The translations under genes were made by a program, and so were the position numbers. Below, piece after piece: positions 22,956 to 33,670 of a DNA stretch of 64,000 nt; the stretch's first letter is position 1, and each line of letters starts with the position of its first letter. The notes under the pieces were generated by a model. That model saw only the letters and a list, made by a program, of their open reading frames with translations, did no database searches and was not told the DNA's origin. The stretch covers positions 42,064,250 through 42,128,249 of the forward strand of contig OZ020616.1 in NCBI GenBank assembly GCA_963971575.1, read 5' to 3'. This DNA comes from Liopterus haemorrhoidalis. Its lineage: Eukaryota; Arthropoda; Insecta; Coleoptera; Dytiscidae.

Positions 22956-23440
22956 ATTGTGGTTTTCAGGATTTTGTAGGTATTTTCAAAAAACACTAAT
23001 ACCATCACTCATTTGTCTGTCTGAACAGTTGTAATTGTGGAGAAACGGCTAGACCTACAAAGTAGAAATTTGGCATGCATATGCAGTCCGTTGACCAGCA
23101 ATAAGGATAAATACTGAGACTCATCGCTCAAAAGATATAAACACATTTGTATTTAACGAATAAATAATTATTTGTTTAAATATTTTGATAAAGTTATCAA
23201 ATAAAACTTTTTGATGAGTAGATAAATGAGCAAAAAATATTTTTATCAAGAATATCAAACTTTTGTCCCACATCTTATTTCCCAGAGATATTGGTCAAAA
23301 ATTCTGATAAAATTCTCAACAATGTGCATTGACGGGAACCGAAATAGATCAACAGGATTTTTTTTTAACACGTTCGCTAAAACCTAAGAAAAAAAAAATC
23401 TTTCTGGGAGACCACATACTTTTTTTTGTAGGAATTGGTT
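22956..23440 (+). repeat. Dispersed repeat family D, diverged copy
   Basis: Shares with 32601-33150 the landmarks GATTTTGTAGGTATTTTC, a short GTCTGTCTG, AACGGCTAGACCTAC, TTTGGCATGCATATG and GGGAACCGAAATAGATCAAC. It has almost no tetranucleotide expansion, unlike the 32.6-kb copy, and is clearly older. Confidence 0.65.
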
Positions 23441-23925
23441 TAAAAAAAATAATTATTAATTATCGAATGTCCCATAAATGAGACAGTGGTCTATTTATAA
23501 ATTTTTAAATAAATAGATGAAGCGGCACACACGTGTCATGGTAAAGAGAACTAAAAAAATATTAAAATAAATAATAATAACCATTCTTTGGTAAATAGGA
23601 CAGCAAAATTATTTTAAATGGTAAATATAATAATAAATCTTTAGTAAAAATAAATTGTAAAAAAAACATAATAATAAATTGCACACAGTAAATTTGTCCA
23701 TAGGTAAACTGAAAATAATAATGAAAACTGGTGAATTTTAAAGCATGGGGAAGGACAAAAGCCAAGAGGTTTTCCTTTGACACTCACACAGATGTTGCAA
23801 ACAAATTTTGCTTGTGTTCTTTTCTTATTTATGGCGCATTCATGACATCTTAGAAAATATCTCCAGACCGCCTAGACTCATATGCTAGTCAGACATTCAC
23901 TCAGCTAAACTACGATATCAACGCC
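23441..23925. other. AT-rich sequence, nothing recognised
   Basis: The minus ORF at 23562-23783 is Phe/Tyr/Leu-rich because of AT bias and has no family features. Confidence 0.4.
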
Positions 23926-23928
23926 TTA

Positions 23929-24530
23929 TACCCTTTTCACACTAGAACTTTAAGACGAGTAAACTTAAAGTTCACCGATGTTTAAGATCGGTATGCTTTC
24001 ACACTTGATGTTTAAATCTCTGGTGCTGTCATCAGCAACAGTAATTTTGTCTTTAAGTTACCGTCATGAAATTACCAGATTTGAACTGTCTGCGCAGACG
24101 CACATTTTGAATTATTATAAACAAATAAGGATATTTCATTTCATTCTACAATAAAGACACTACAATAAAGAATATATTACACCTGTATTAACATGTAAGT
24201 CGATACACTTTATCTCAATTATTGTAGCTCTGTATTTTATTAAACACATTATTAAAATAAATAATTTTATTATAACAATAAGTATAAACTTCTTATAACG
24301 TCGATATAATACAGTATTCTTGTTTATGATAATATAAAATGTTGACAGCACAAATTCAAGGAGTATTTTTTTATAATAGAAATTAAGTTGGCAATGCGGA
24401 CGAAGTTTAAGACACAGATCTCTGTCTTAAACATCGCTTGTATTTAGACGAGGCCATACGGTTTCACATTAGCGTTTAAAGATACATTCACTTTAACATA
24501 CGATCTTAAAGATCTAGTGTGAAAAGGGTA
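23929..24530. mobile_element. 602-bp MITE with TTA target duplication
   Basis: The ends are TACCCTTTTCACACTAGA and its exact inverse, extending imperfectly through CTTTAAGA motifs. TTA flanks both sides (23926-23928, 24531-24533), as for PIF/Harbinger. The subterminal regions carry several short CTTAAAGAT/ATCTTTAAG-type motifs on both strands, plausible transposase sites. No transposase. Confidence 0.75.
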
Positions 24531-24639
24531 TTAAACATATACCGAATGAAAATTTTGCCATTAAGTAAGCTCCAGTGGGTGGTTACTCTGTGAGTCGCTT
24601 ATACTGACTCAAATATGAGCCGCTTTGTAGCGAACTGTT

Positions 24640-24800
24640 AAATTTATTGTGGGGTATTAAAAGAAAGCTCTTAAGACGTAGATTTAAAAACAAAAAGTAG
24701 TTTTTTAAAAGTTGCTAAAAAATTATTGTCTCACACCCTGTAACCCAGAGGGGTTAAACTAAAAATCTAAATATATTCTAAGTAATGTAAGGAATGAATG
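24640..24800 (+). repeat. Dispersed repeat family D, short fragment
   Basis: CACACCCTGTAACCCAGAGG followed by AAACTAAAAATCTAAA and TTCTAAGTAATGTA matches 33045-33105 of the long copy. Confidence 0.6.
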
Positions 24801-25212
24801 AATTGAAAGTTATTAGTTATTATTGGGGGAAAAAATAAGCAATTTAAAGAGATCATAGGATAACAACATCATTACTTATTTTTTAAATATAAGTAGCGGT
24901 ACTTACGATGGCTCATATATTGCATAATAACAAGATTTAAATAAACACACTGTACTGTTTTACTTAGTGAATAAATAGTTTCTATTATTATTACAAAATT
25001 TATTCTGTAAAAATAAATGGTATAAATAAATAACTACAAAATTTATTTGATTCTAAAACTTCTTGAATAATACTTTCCCAAACTTGATCTTGGTTCATTT
25101 TTATTACTGTATTCCGCACAAGTATAATCATATAAATATCTTTGCTTCTCAATTAGAGAAACAAAATAACTATTAAAATCGTCCTTGTCTATCACAAAGT
25201 GCAATTGTACTC
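24801..25212. other. AT-rich sequence, nothing recognised
   Basis: No feature identified. The minus ORF at 25043-25234 has no family motif. Confidence 0.4.
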
Positions 25213-25689
25213 TAAAGTGCGGAACAGAATGCAACGAGTTCTACGGCGTTTGGACGGAGCTATCTATCAGCGCAAAGTTAAAATCAAGCTGTAGTACGCA
25301 AGTGCACAGAATGAGCAACGTCTGAACGGCGTTCTACGCCGTTGATATTGAATGTTCGTCAACTTTCTACTTTTGACGCCGTTGAACGTTGACGTAGAAC
25401 ACCTAACCTCAGTTTTTATTGAATGGTAAAGTGTTTGTATGTATAAATAACTTGCATACAACATAAATAACATCACACACAAGTCCTCATCATCCATTAT
25501 AATTTTAATAAAAGAAAGTGCACGTATAAACACTATATCTGTGTTTTCACTTGTCACTTTGACGGCGTTAAAAATTATTGCATTGTGTGCAGGCGAAAAT
25601 TCAACGCCGTTCTCAACGGCGCAAATTTAACGCCGTCGCAAATGACGCCGTGCTGACGTAGCGCGCTTTGCATTCTGTTCCAGGCTTTA
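25213..25689 (+). mobile_element. CpG-rich inverted-repeat element, copy A (477 bp)
   Basis: Left GGAACAGAATGCAACG and right, inverted, GGAACAGAATGCAAAGCG form the ends. Both subterminal regions are packed with GACGGCGTT/AACGCCGTC motifs, giving an unusually CpG-rich profile in this AT-rich window. A second copy of the same length and orientation is at 27061-27537. The minus ORF inside has no known motif. A non-autonomous DNA transposon is the best reading; the superfamily is undetermined because no clean target duplication was found. Confidence 0.7.
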
Positions 25690-25979
25690 CTTAGTGTTAC
25701 AATGCAAGACCTAACTGAGAGTGACAAAAATGAAGCACGCGTAATTTTACTGACAAGACAAAACTTGTACGTAACACAAATGTGACGATGGAAATGATCT
25801 GCAAGTTAAGTGAGTGCTGTATAATTTACTTGTATCAAATCATATGTAATGTCAGTTTTATTATCATACTCTGCATTAGATGATGACAAAAAAAAAAACA
25901 AGAGGAAATTACGATGATTTGAGAAAAGAAATTTTGGATTAATAAGAGTTCCATAAGCCATTACTATTGTCACAGATCT

Positions 25980-26270
25980 AACGGATGAAATGAAGAAAAG
26001 TTTGAAGAACCGAACATTGCGAAAGAAATCAAAACACAAGATTCTGATAGGCTGGTCATGTCCGAAGGGTAACAGCTTCATCAAATTAGTCCTGGACGAA
26101 GTGCCGGAAGGAAATTGTTCCGTAGGCCTTCCACGTCTACGGTGACGAGACAATATCAACGCAGATTTAAGAACTTAAACATATCGAAAACGGTCTCGAG
26201 ATATTGACAAACCGTATGAGTGGAAGGAGATACTAAAGTCAGTTAGGAACCACCCAGGATTAAAACGCTA
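25980..26270 (+). pseudogene. LINE C-terminal domain fragment (RTE-like)
   Basis: Across frames the plus strand gives AGHVRRV, then VLDEVPEGNCSVGLPRLR, DNINADLRT and DKPYEWKEILKSVRNHPG. The order (AGHV.R, then PEG.R..GRPR.RW.DN...DL, then a W-containing tail) is typical of the C-terminal part of LINE polyproteins. Frameshifts and stops show that it is dead. Confidence 0.65.
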
Positions 26271-27060
26271 CGAAGGGATAGTAAAAAACAACACCATATT
26301 TGGTTTAATGCAGTTCCAATGTAGTTTTTTTTTATTCTATCATTTATTGATGCTATTAAGAGCGATAAGAATTTTCTGCCATTCTTAATTGACTGAAAAT
26401 AAATGAATAACCCCTTAGCGATCATTGTTCAATAGTGTCATTCCAATCAGTCTTCACTAACTCTCCAATAGCTGTAATTTCACGGTATAAATAACGAGAG
26501 GTAACACGTTAAATTTCGTTGGTATAAAAGTTGAAAACGAATTGCCATGGTCATTATCGTTGAACGTTATGTTGTGAGCGCCGATGGCCTGCGAGTATTG
26601 TTATCTTGAATGTGCAGTTTGTGCAATATAAATAGCCTTACTGACTCTTTCCGCGGCAAGCACATACAGAAAATAAACTAAATAATATAGATATTTTAGT
26701 TTTATGGAGGTAGTGTAACAGAAAATTATTGTTCTGAAAAGTGAATACATTTTTAACGTTTACTCGACAATATAATATGATTTGTCTGGATATTTACAAT
26801 GGATTTAAAATAAATTGCACTTAAAGTAGAACCATAATATAATATAGATGAAAAGTAAATCACATGTGGCAGCTGAGTAATGTTTTTGAATGTGGATGAG
26901 ATCCCGTAGATCAACGGCGTACTTTAAGCATGGTTGCCACTAAGTTGATGAAGAACGATCGTCGAATCATATCAAGGATGATAGCGTAGATCCAAATTTT
27001 CTTAAAATAGTTGTATTCTTGTAAGGTAACGCGTCCGCTTGCAAAGCTGTAAATGTGCAC
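26271..27060. other. AT-rich sequence, nothing recognised
   Basis: No feature recognised between the LINE fragment and the second CpG-rich element. Confidence 0.4.
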
Positions 27061-27537
27061 TAAAGTGGGGAACAGAATGCAACGAGTTCTACGGCGCGTT
27101 AACGGCGTTCGTACGGCGCTATCTGTCAAAAGAAAGTTAAAACCAAGCTGTCGTACGCAAGTGCACAGAATAAACAACGTCCTACGGCGTTCGAACGCCG
27201 CTGATACTGAATGTTCGTCAACTTCCAACTTTTGACGCCGTTGAACGTTGACGCAGAACACCTAACCTCAGTTTTTACTGAATGGTAAAGTGTTTGTATG
27301 TATAAATAACTTGCATACAACATAAATAACATCACACACAAGTCTTCATCATCCATTATACTTTTAATAAAAGAAAGCGCACGTATAAACACAGATATAG
27401 GTTGTCATGTGACACTTGACGGCGTTAAAAATGATTGCATTGTGGGCAGGCGAAAATTCAACGGCGTTCTCAGCAACGCCGTCGCAAATGACGGCGCGCT
27501 GACGGCATAGCGCGCTGTGCATTCTGTTCCAGGCTTA
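27061..27537 (+). mobile_element. CpG-rich inverted-repeat element, copy B (477 bp)
   Basis: Second copy of the element at 25213-25689: same length, same orientation and highly similar throughout, including the central TAAAGTGTTTGTATGTAT stretch. Ends and CpG-rich subterminal motifs are conserved. The two minus-strand ORFs in the copies encode related peptides only because the DNA is related. The left and right flanks of the two copies also look alike for 10-15 bp, so the true ends may lie slightly outside. Confidence 0.75.
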
Positions 27538-27763
27538 ATCAGTGACGACCCGTCACAACAGAGGAAGCGACGACTTCTTGCAATTTAAGATGTAAAAAAT
27601 TATTTTCCTAATTTCAGCTTTACAAGAAACTATAAGTTTATACAGAATCAATTTTTATTAATTAAATCAATTCATATTTCTTTCGTCGATGCAATTTTTT
27701 ATATCTTTGTATATTATTTTAATATCATAGGATGGATTAATTGCTAAGTTAAGTTGCTAAGGT
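27538..27763. other. Short unassigned spacer
   Basis: AT-rich spacer between the CpG-rich element and the SINE tail; nothing recognised. Confidence 0.4.
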
Positions 27764-27925
27764 GTTTTTTTTTTTTTTTTTTTTTTTAATTTATTGCCTT
27801 TGCTTTTGTGGCAATTAGCCAGGACAATTTTTTATTTGAGAAAATTTCCATGCCTGAATGGGATTCGAACCCGAGACCTTCGCAACGCAGAGCACATGTG
27901 TTACCACTACGCTACGGTGTTTTCA
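27764..27925 (-). mobile_element. tRNA-derived SINE with poly(A), minus strand
   Basis: The minus strand starts CCGTAGCGTAGTGGTAAC (box A), continues to GGTTCGAATCCCATTC (box B) at about 27858-27878 and ends in a 23-base poly(A), seen here as poly(T) at 27764-27786. This is a pol III-promoted retroposon rather than a functional tRNA, because it lacks a cloverleaf end and carries a body plus tail. GGTGTTTT on both sides may be the target duplication. Confidence 0.7.
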
Positions 27926-27929
27926 AAAA

Positions 27930-28160
27930 TAATGTAAGCAAACAAAAATGATTCCGAAATTTAATTTCGGTTCGATACCTGCCACCTCCTTCGGATTTTT
28001 ATCTTCCGATATTGTGCAGACAGCTCTGGGGTCGACTCAGCCTCAAGTATTTAATACTTATAAATGAGTACCGGTTCATTCAGAGATAACAGGACCAGTC
28101 GAAACATCAGACCACGTGGCCTTCATATCTATAACTGGCGTCTAGAAACGGAAAACTTAC
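27930..28160 (+). mobile_element. tRNA-derived SINE, plus strand
   Basis: TTCGGTTCGATACCTGCC at about 27966 provides a box B-like site. The body that follows (GGATTTTTATCTTCCG, GGTCGACTCAGCCTCAAG, ACCACGTGG) is the inverse of 17150-17345. It lies head to head with the SINE at 27764-27925. Confidence 0.6.
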
Positions 28161-28647
28161 CTTCTCTGCCCCATATACGCCTATCTAGGCGTTGGGAACC
28201 TATTATTTATTTATTTATTTTTTATATGAGAAAATAACGAAATAAATTGCGAAATAAATATTTAGTTTAAAAAAAACTTTTAAAATAGCAGTAGAAAATA
28301 ATGGCAATAATAAAAAATACAACTATGAAAGCACTAAATATTACTATAATTAAATATAAATATATAAAAAATAAATCAAACTATATGTCTATGACATAGT
28401 ATAAAAATTAAATTACCGCGCTGAATTAGTTTACAAAGGTCGCAAAAATAGTAAACTGTGCTTTTGTACATGAATTAACATGACGAAAAGTAGGCATATG
28501 AAGGAAGGACATTGCCAGCAGTTTTGGGTCAAAAAATTTTCTACTTGAAGCTGAAGTATCCTGAGATTGAAAAGGTTAAAAGGTTTTTTACAGGCCACTC
28601 CTCTGCAACGACACAATCCATCGACACAATACAATGTGGATATATCC
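28161..28647. other. AT-rich sequence, short TTTA run
   Basis: A TATTTATTTATTTATTT run lies at about 28201. No gene recognised; ORFs at 28431-28634 and 28512-28694 have no motifs. Confidence 0.4.
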
Positions 28648-29060
28648 TAGGGTTGCCAGACGTCCCGAATTTCGCAGGACGTCCCGCTTTTTGAACAAAA
28701 ATAGATTGTCCCGCGCGGGACAGCTAAAATCACGAATTAATCAAAAAAAATTGACTTGCTCATCACTTGGGAGTGAGGACCTTTTTTTTTGCTCATCAGT
28801 TCTATTTTTGGAGTGAAGACCTTTTTTTTGGTCATCAATTCTATTTTGGGAGTGAAGACCTTTTTTTTACTCATCACTTCTATTTTGGGAGTGAGGACCT
28901 TTTTTTTAGCTCGTTACTACTATTTTAGGAGAGAGTCTTTTTTATAAACATTTTTAAATATTTTGAACTGTACATTTTATTAGGTTGTCCCCGCTTTTTG
29001 CGCCTTAATCCCGATTTTTTTATATTTATTTGGTAAAAATCCCGATGTGGTAATCCCCAT
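28648..29060 (+). mobile_element. Old relative of the 617 hAT-like element, with minisatellite
   Basis: It starts TAGGGTTGCCAGACGTCCCG; the right end, inverted, reads TGGGGATTACCACATCGGG. It carries GTCCCGC motifs, and at 28757-28945 about five units of a T-rich minisatellite (GCTCATCACTTCTATTTT, GGGAGTGAGGACC, T run) homologous to the array at 700-900. No target duplication is visible, consistent with age. Confidence 0.6.
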
Positions 29061-29485
29061 CATACGATTTTATACGGCGAAGGACGAAGTGTTGAACTGA
29101 TGCTGTTGTGTGTCCGATACGAGAAACAGTTGCCCGCTATATATGATTCATAAATAGACTACTTGGTTGGACTGTTATTTAGGCGATTCCGAATGTTACC
29201 TCAGTAATGCCTGATACCCACGCCGGTTCTTGCTCTTGTTCCGTCATCTCACCGCGGAGCAATGGTGTTACCATTAGGTGAAATCTTTTGTCACATTAAG
29301 TCATAATTAAAATATTGGTATAGGAATGATTAGATGAACTACGGATTTAAACAGGTGCGCCTCTAGGTAGGAAGCTTACGGGCTTGAGCTTCTTTGGGAA
29401 TTTTTAATGGAACAGAACTTTTTCTTTGCCAAAGGCGGCTGCTTTCTCATCAATTTAGCTAGTTATCGATTCAATAAAGCGGCAT
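29061..29485. other. Unassigned spacer
   Basis: Nothing recognised, apart from a short GCGCCTCTAGGTAGGAAG stretch near 29358 similar to others in the window. Confidence 0.35.
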
Positions 29486-29756
29486 AATATTGTCCTATGA
29501 TCGTTTTTCATTTTCCCAGCCAATCGATGAAGATTATGAATCCCAGAAAATCTTTACCTTTCCGTCCGGAGTAACTCTTTTTGTCTTCGGAGAACGTCCA
29601 CCAGGCGAGATCCACTGTATTGACTGTTCTTTCATTTTTAGAGCGTATAGTGATGAATCCAGGTTTCATCAACGCTTATGAAACGCCAAAAAAATCACTT
29701 GGATTGCGCTTGTACATGCCCAAACATTGTTTCGAAATAGTCACGCTCCGTTTTTG
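29486..29756 (-). pseudogene. mariner transposase, catalytic-region fragment
   Basis: On the minus strand, across frames: FETMFGHVQAQSK, then FISVDETWIHHYTL, then KMKEQSIQWISPGGRSPK. This is the first catalytic Asp region of a DD34D mariner of a different subfamily from the 12-kb copy (VDETWIHHY against TGDETWIY). It joins the N-terminal part at 32314-32600, the two being separated by the inserted element at 29759-32311. Confidence 0.8.
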
Positions 29757-30276
29757 TACAGTGACTGTATAAAGACAGTGTGGCCATACGATGGTCTCAT
29801 TTTCTATTGGTCGAGCTGAAGTCCGCCATGTTTCTACCAACTTTGTTACAGATTATATATGGTTTACATGTGTTTAGCTTGTGTTTCAACAGATTTAAGT
29901 GATATTTTCAAATATTATACGTAGATTTAGACGTTTAATAGTGAATATTGTTGTGTTTGTGATGAGTAATGTAGATAATGTAAACTGTGCACATATTTTA
30001 AATTGTTACAAATTAAAATTAAAAATAAGGAAACGTTTTGTTATGTTTAGGTTAAAAATTGCTGGGAAAAAGGCTAAATGAACATAAAAAAACATTATGC
30101 CAGTAAATCATGGATAAATGGATGGTTTCACAATTATAAGAAGTATTTACTTTCATTAATTTTAATGTTATTCCATACTGATTTCATTTTATTTTTCACC
30201 TGACCATAATTTTAGTTGAATAAATGCATAATTGATAATATATACATCAGTTTTCTTTATTAATATATCATTTATA

Positions 30277-30482
30277 CCATGAGTTCAAAAAGAAATTGCA
30301 TAAGGGTTGGCTATGGAAAATAAAAGTAATGTCAACAGAAAGCTTTAGAATTAATTTACTGTCTGAATTAATTAAATCACTCTTGTTGTCATAAGTTATT
30401 TATTGTTACATAAAGCTTGTAGTATACATTATTTTATTTTTCCATAGCCAACTCTTATGTAATTTCTTTTTGAAGTCAGGGT
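30277..30482. mobile_element. 206-bp foldback-like MITE
   Basis: TTCAAAAAGAAATTGCAT followed by AAGGGTTGGCTATGG (30284-30320) is mirrored by CCATAGCCAACTCTTATG followed by TAATTTCTTTTTGAA (30440-30474). The inverted repeat is about 44 bp with few mismatches around a spacer of about 110 bp. No clear target duplication. Confidence 0.65.
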
Positions 30483-30569
30483 ATATAACATGTTCTGCTT
30501 ATTCTTTTTTAATATGAAAATATCCTTTTTTTTTTTATATAAACATGCGTTTTTCAATACTATTTCGAG

Positions 30570-32240
30570 ATATTTTAAAAAGACACATTTGTGCAAAAAA
30601 GAAATTGTATAACACAACAAACACAGGAAATACGACGGGATGTATAATTCACCCCGTTTGTAGATTCACACCTTCAGGGGTTGATTAGGCAAAATCCTGA
30701 AATAAGTTTTTCGGCATTTGTATGAGTAATCTTTGTAAGCAAAAACCAAGTCGGTATCTTATTGGTCCTAAGAGATATTAAGGAATCCTTGAAATCACAT
30801 GTCACCCTTTTTCCCCCTTTGGGGCTGAAATTTATAAAACTGTCATTTCGAAATATTTTAAAAATACACCTATGTGCCAAAAAGTAATGTTACATCTCAA
30901 CAATCACAGGAAATACGACGGGATGTATAATTCACCCCAATTGTAGATTCACCCCTTTAGGGGTTGATAAGAACAAAATCCTGAAATTAGTTTTTCGGTA
31001 TTTGTATGGGTAATTTTTGTAAGCAAAAAGCAAGTCGATATCTTATTGGTCCTAAGAGATATTAAAGAATCCTTGAAATCACATATTACCCCTTTTCACC
31101 CTTTAGGGGTGAAATTTAAAAAAACTGTCAAAACCATTTCGAAATATTTTAAAAATACACCTATGTGCCAAACAGTAATGTCACATCTCAACAATCACAG
31201 GAAATACGGCGGGATGTATAATTCGCGCCAATTGTAGATTCACCCCTTTAGGGGTTGATAAGGACAAAATGCTGGAATTAGTTTTTCGGTTTTGTATGGG
31301 TATTTTTTGTAAGCAAAAAGCAAGTGGATATCTTATTGGTCCTAAGAGATATTAAAGAATCCTTGAAATCACATATTACCCCTTTTCACCCTTTAGGGGT
31401 GAAATTTTAAAAAACTGTCAAAACCATTTCGAGATATTATAAAAGGACACCTATGTGCCAAAAAGAAACCTTAGAACTCAACAAACACAGGAAATACGAC
31501 GGGATGTAAAATTCACCCCGATTGTAGATTCACCCCTTTAGGGGTTGATTAGGGCAAAATCCTGAAATAAGTTTTTCGGCATTTGTATGGGTAATCTTCG
31601 TAAGCAAAAACTAAGTTGATATCTTATTGGTCCTAAGAAATATTAAGGAATCCTTGAAATCACATGTCACCCCTTTTCACCCTTTGGGGCTGAAATTTAA
31701 AAAAACTGTCAAAACCATTTCGAAATATTTTAAAAATACACCTATGTGCCAAACAGTAATGTCACATCTCAACAATCACAGGAAATACGGCGGGATGTAT
31801 AATTCGCCCCAATTGTAGATTCACCCCTTTAGGGGTTGATAAGGACAAAATGCTGGAATTAGTTTTTCGGTTTTGTATGGGTATTTTTTGTAAGCAAAAA
31901 GCAAGTCGATATCTTATTGGTCCTAAGAGATATTAAAGAATCCTTGAAATCACATATTACCCCTTTTCACCCTTTAGGGGTGAAATTTTAAAAAACTGTC
32001 AAAACCATTTCGAGATATTATAAAAAGACACCTATGTGCCAAAAAGAAACCTTATAACTCAACAAACACAGGAAATACGACGGGATGTAAAATTCACCCC
32101 GTTTGTAGATTCACCCCTTTAGGGGTTGATTAGGACAAAATCCTGAAATAAGTTTTTCGGCATATGTATGTGTAATCTTTGTAAGCAAAAACTAAGTCGA
32201 TATCCCATCGACCCGAAGAGATATTAAAGAATCCGTGATA
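30570..32240 (+). repeat. 290-bp satellite array with dimeric order
   Basis: Six landmarks (TACGACGGGATGTATAAT or variants) lie at 30631, 30914, 31204, 31495, 31786 and 32076, spacing 283-291 bp. Each unit has GATTCACCCCTTTAGGGG with a hairpin, TTTTTCGG, TATCTTATTGGTCCTAAG and CCTTGAAATCACAT. Units 3 and 5 (TACGGCGGG) match each other best, as do units 4 and 6 (AGAAACCTT), so the later part is a dimer of about 581 bp. Two near-identical 63-codon ORFs at 31046 and 31627 follow from this and are not evidence of a gene. Confidence 0.85.
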
Positions 32241-32313
32241 ACCCAATACAAATCTGGAATAAACATGGCGGCTACAGTTCATATGGCCACACTGTCTTTA
32301 TACAGTCACTGTA

Positions 32314-32600
32314 CGTTTTTGGCAGCAGCAGCGCCACCCATTTTGCCGATATCTTTTTCATTCCCAAATATTTGTCCTGGGTACGAAACATACGTTCGTC
32401 CGAAATATTTACCATCTTGCTTATCTCGCATATCTTCACTTGGCGGTCGTCTAATACGGTATCATGAATTTTATTGACCATCTCTTACGAACGTCCTGGG
32501 ACTTTGGAGTTTCATTAGTGCTCGTACGACCACAAAAAAATTCAGTGAACCATTTGTGAACCCTTCTATGCGACGGAGAATAGTTCCCATAATACTTTTT
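32314..32600 (-). pseudogene. mariner transposase, N-terminal fragment
   Basis: The minus strand encodes HRRVHKWFTEFFCGRTSTNE, then KIHDTVLDDRQVKICEIS, VNISDERMF and LGMKKISAKWVALLLPK, the bipartite helix-turn-helix of a mariner transposase. At least one frameshift lies between the first two blocks. The coding sequence stops exactly at the inverted repeat of the inserted element and resumes at 29756. Confidence 0.85.
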
Positions 32601-32647
32601 AGGGTTTTGTAGGTATGACCAAAAAACCCTTATACCGTCATTTTGTC

Positions 32648-32749
<102 letters not shown>

Positions 32750-32982
32750 GTGTTCGGTAAAAATTGTAGCCAAACGGCTAAACCTAGAGAGTTGAAATTT
32801 TGCATGCTTATACAACTCTTTGACCCGCACATAGGAAAAATACTAAAACATCTAAAAAACATATCACCCTAGAAATATAAACAAATATGTGCTCATCGAA
32901 AAAAAAAAATATTTTTTTATAATTCTGAGTAGGGTATCAAATGAAAGCCCTTGGTCCGTGGATTAACGATAAAATTTTTATT

Positions 32983-33670
32983 TTTGCAAAATAAATTATT
33001 TTTAAGCGATTTTTGCCAAAATTGTGCAAAATTTTTTTTGTCCCACACCCTGTAGCCCAGATGGTTTAAATTAAAAATCTGAAAAAATTCTAAGTAATGT
33101 ACATTGGTGTGAACCGGAATAGTTCAACAGCAATTTTTGATCAGATTAGGTTTTTGGAAAAAAACGCATTTTTTGTGATTTTTGGCTAATAATATACACA
33201 AGTTATAGCTTTGTAACACGCCACACTGTAACGTATATGCTGGTCTAGTGGTATTAGACGCTTATTTTTCACCCAAGTAACCTGATCCGAAAGGGATCAA
33301 ACCCTGTGAGAAGAGACTATATTATTTTTTGTTTTTTTTTTTTAAATTTTTATATTTGCAAAATAAATTATTTTGAAGCGATTTTTGCCAAAATTGAGCA
33401 AAAAATATTTGCACAATTGGTTTAAACTAAAAATCTGAAAAAATTCTAAGTAATGTACATTGGTGTGAACCGGAATAGCACAACAGGAATTTTTGATCAG
33501 AATATGTTTTTGGAAAAAAACGCTTTTTTTGTGTTTTTTGCTAATAATGTAAGTTATAGCTTTGTAACACGCTATACTGGAAGGTGTGTCCTGGTCTAGT
33601 GGTTATGATGCTGGCTCTTCACCCAACTAACTCGATCGAAAGGGATCGAACCCTGCGAGAAGAGACAATA
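32983..33670 (+). repeat. 372-bp tandem duplication inside family D
   Basis: TTTGCAAAATAAATTATT at 32983 and 33355 starts two similar segments. Each runs through AAGCGATTTTTGCC, TTCTAAGTAATGTACATTGG and TGTAACACGC to TGGTCTAGTGGT and AGGGATC(A/G)AACCCTG. The last part resembles pieces of a tRNA (box A-like forward, box B-like inverted). The copies at 1565 and 38345 appear to have one unit. Confidence 0.75.

Larger units (their letters stand above)
29759..32311. mobile_element. 2.55-kb inverted-repeat element inserted in a mariner
   Basis: The ends are an inverted repeat of 30 identical bases starting CAGTGACTGTATAAAGAC. Similarity continues inward to CCGCCATGTTT after a small indel. TA lies on both sides (29757-29758, 32312-32313), as expected for Tc1/mariner-type insertion; GTAC on both sides is an alternative reading. 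No transposase was seen inside. The interior holds a foldback-like MITE (30277-30482) and a 290-bp satellite array (30570-32240). The short ORF at 29899-30081 is Lys/Arg-rich without a known motif. Confidence 0.8.

Noticed and set aside
27855..27920. Possible tRNA gene on the minus strand
   Set aside because: Box A and B are present but a body and a poly(A) tail follow and no clean acceptor stem was seen, so it is a SINE head.
31046..31818. Two near-identical 63-residue ORFs as a conserved gene pair
   Set aside because: They lie at the same position in dimeric satellite units 581 bp apart; similarity reflects tandem repetition.
33590..33660. tRNA-like TGGTCTAGTGGTTATGATGC
   Set aside because: The box B-like part is in the opposite orientation, so no cloverleaf forms.
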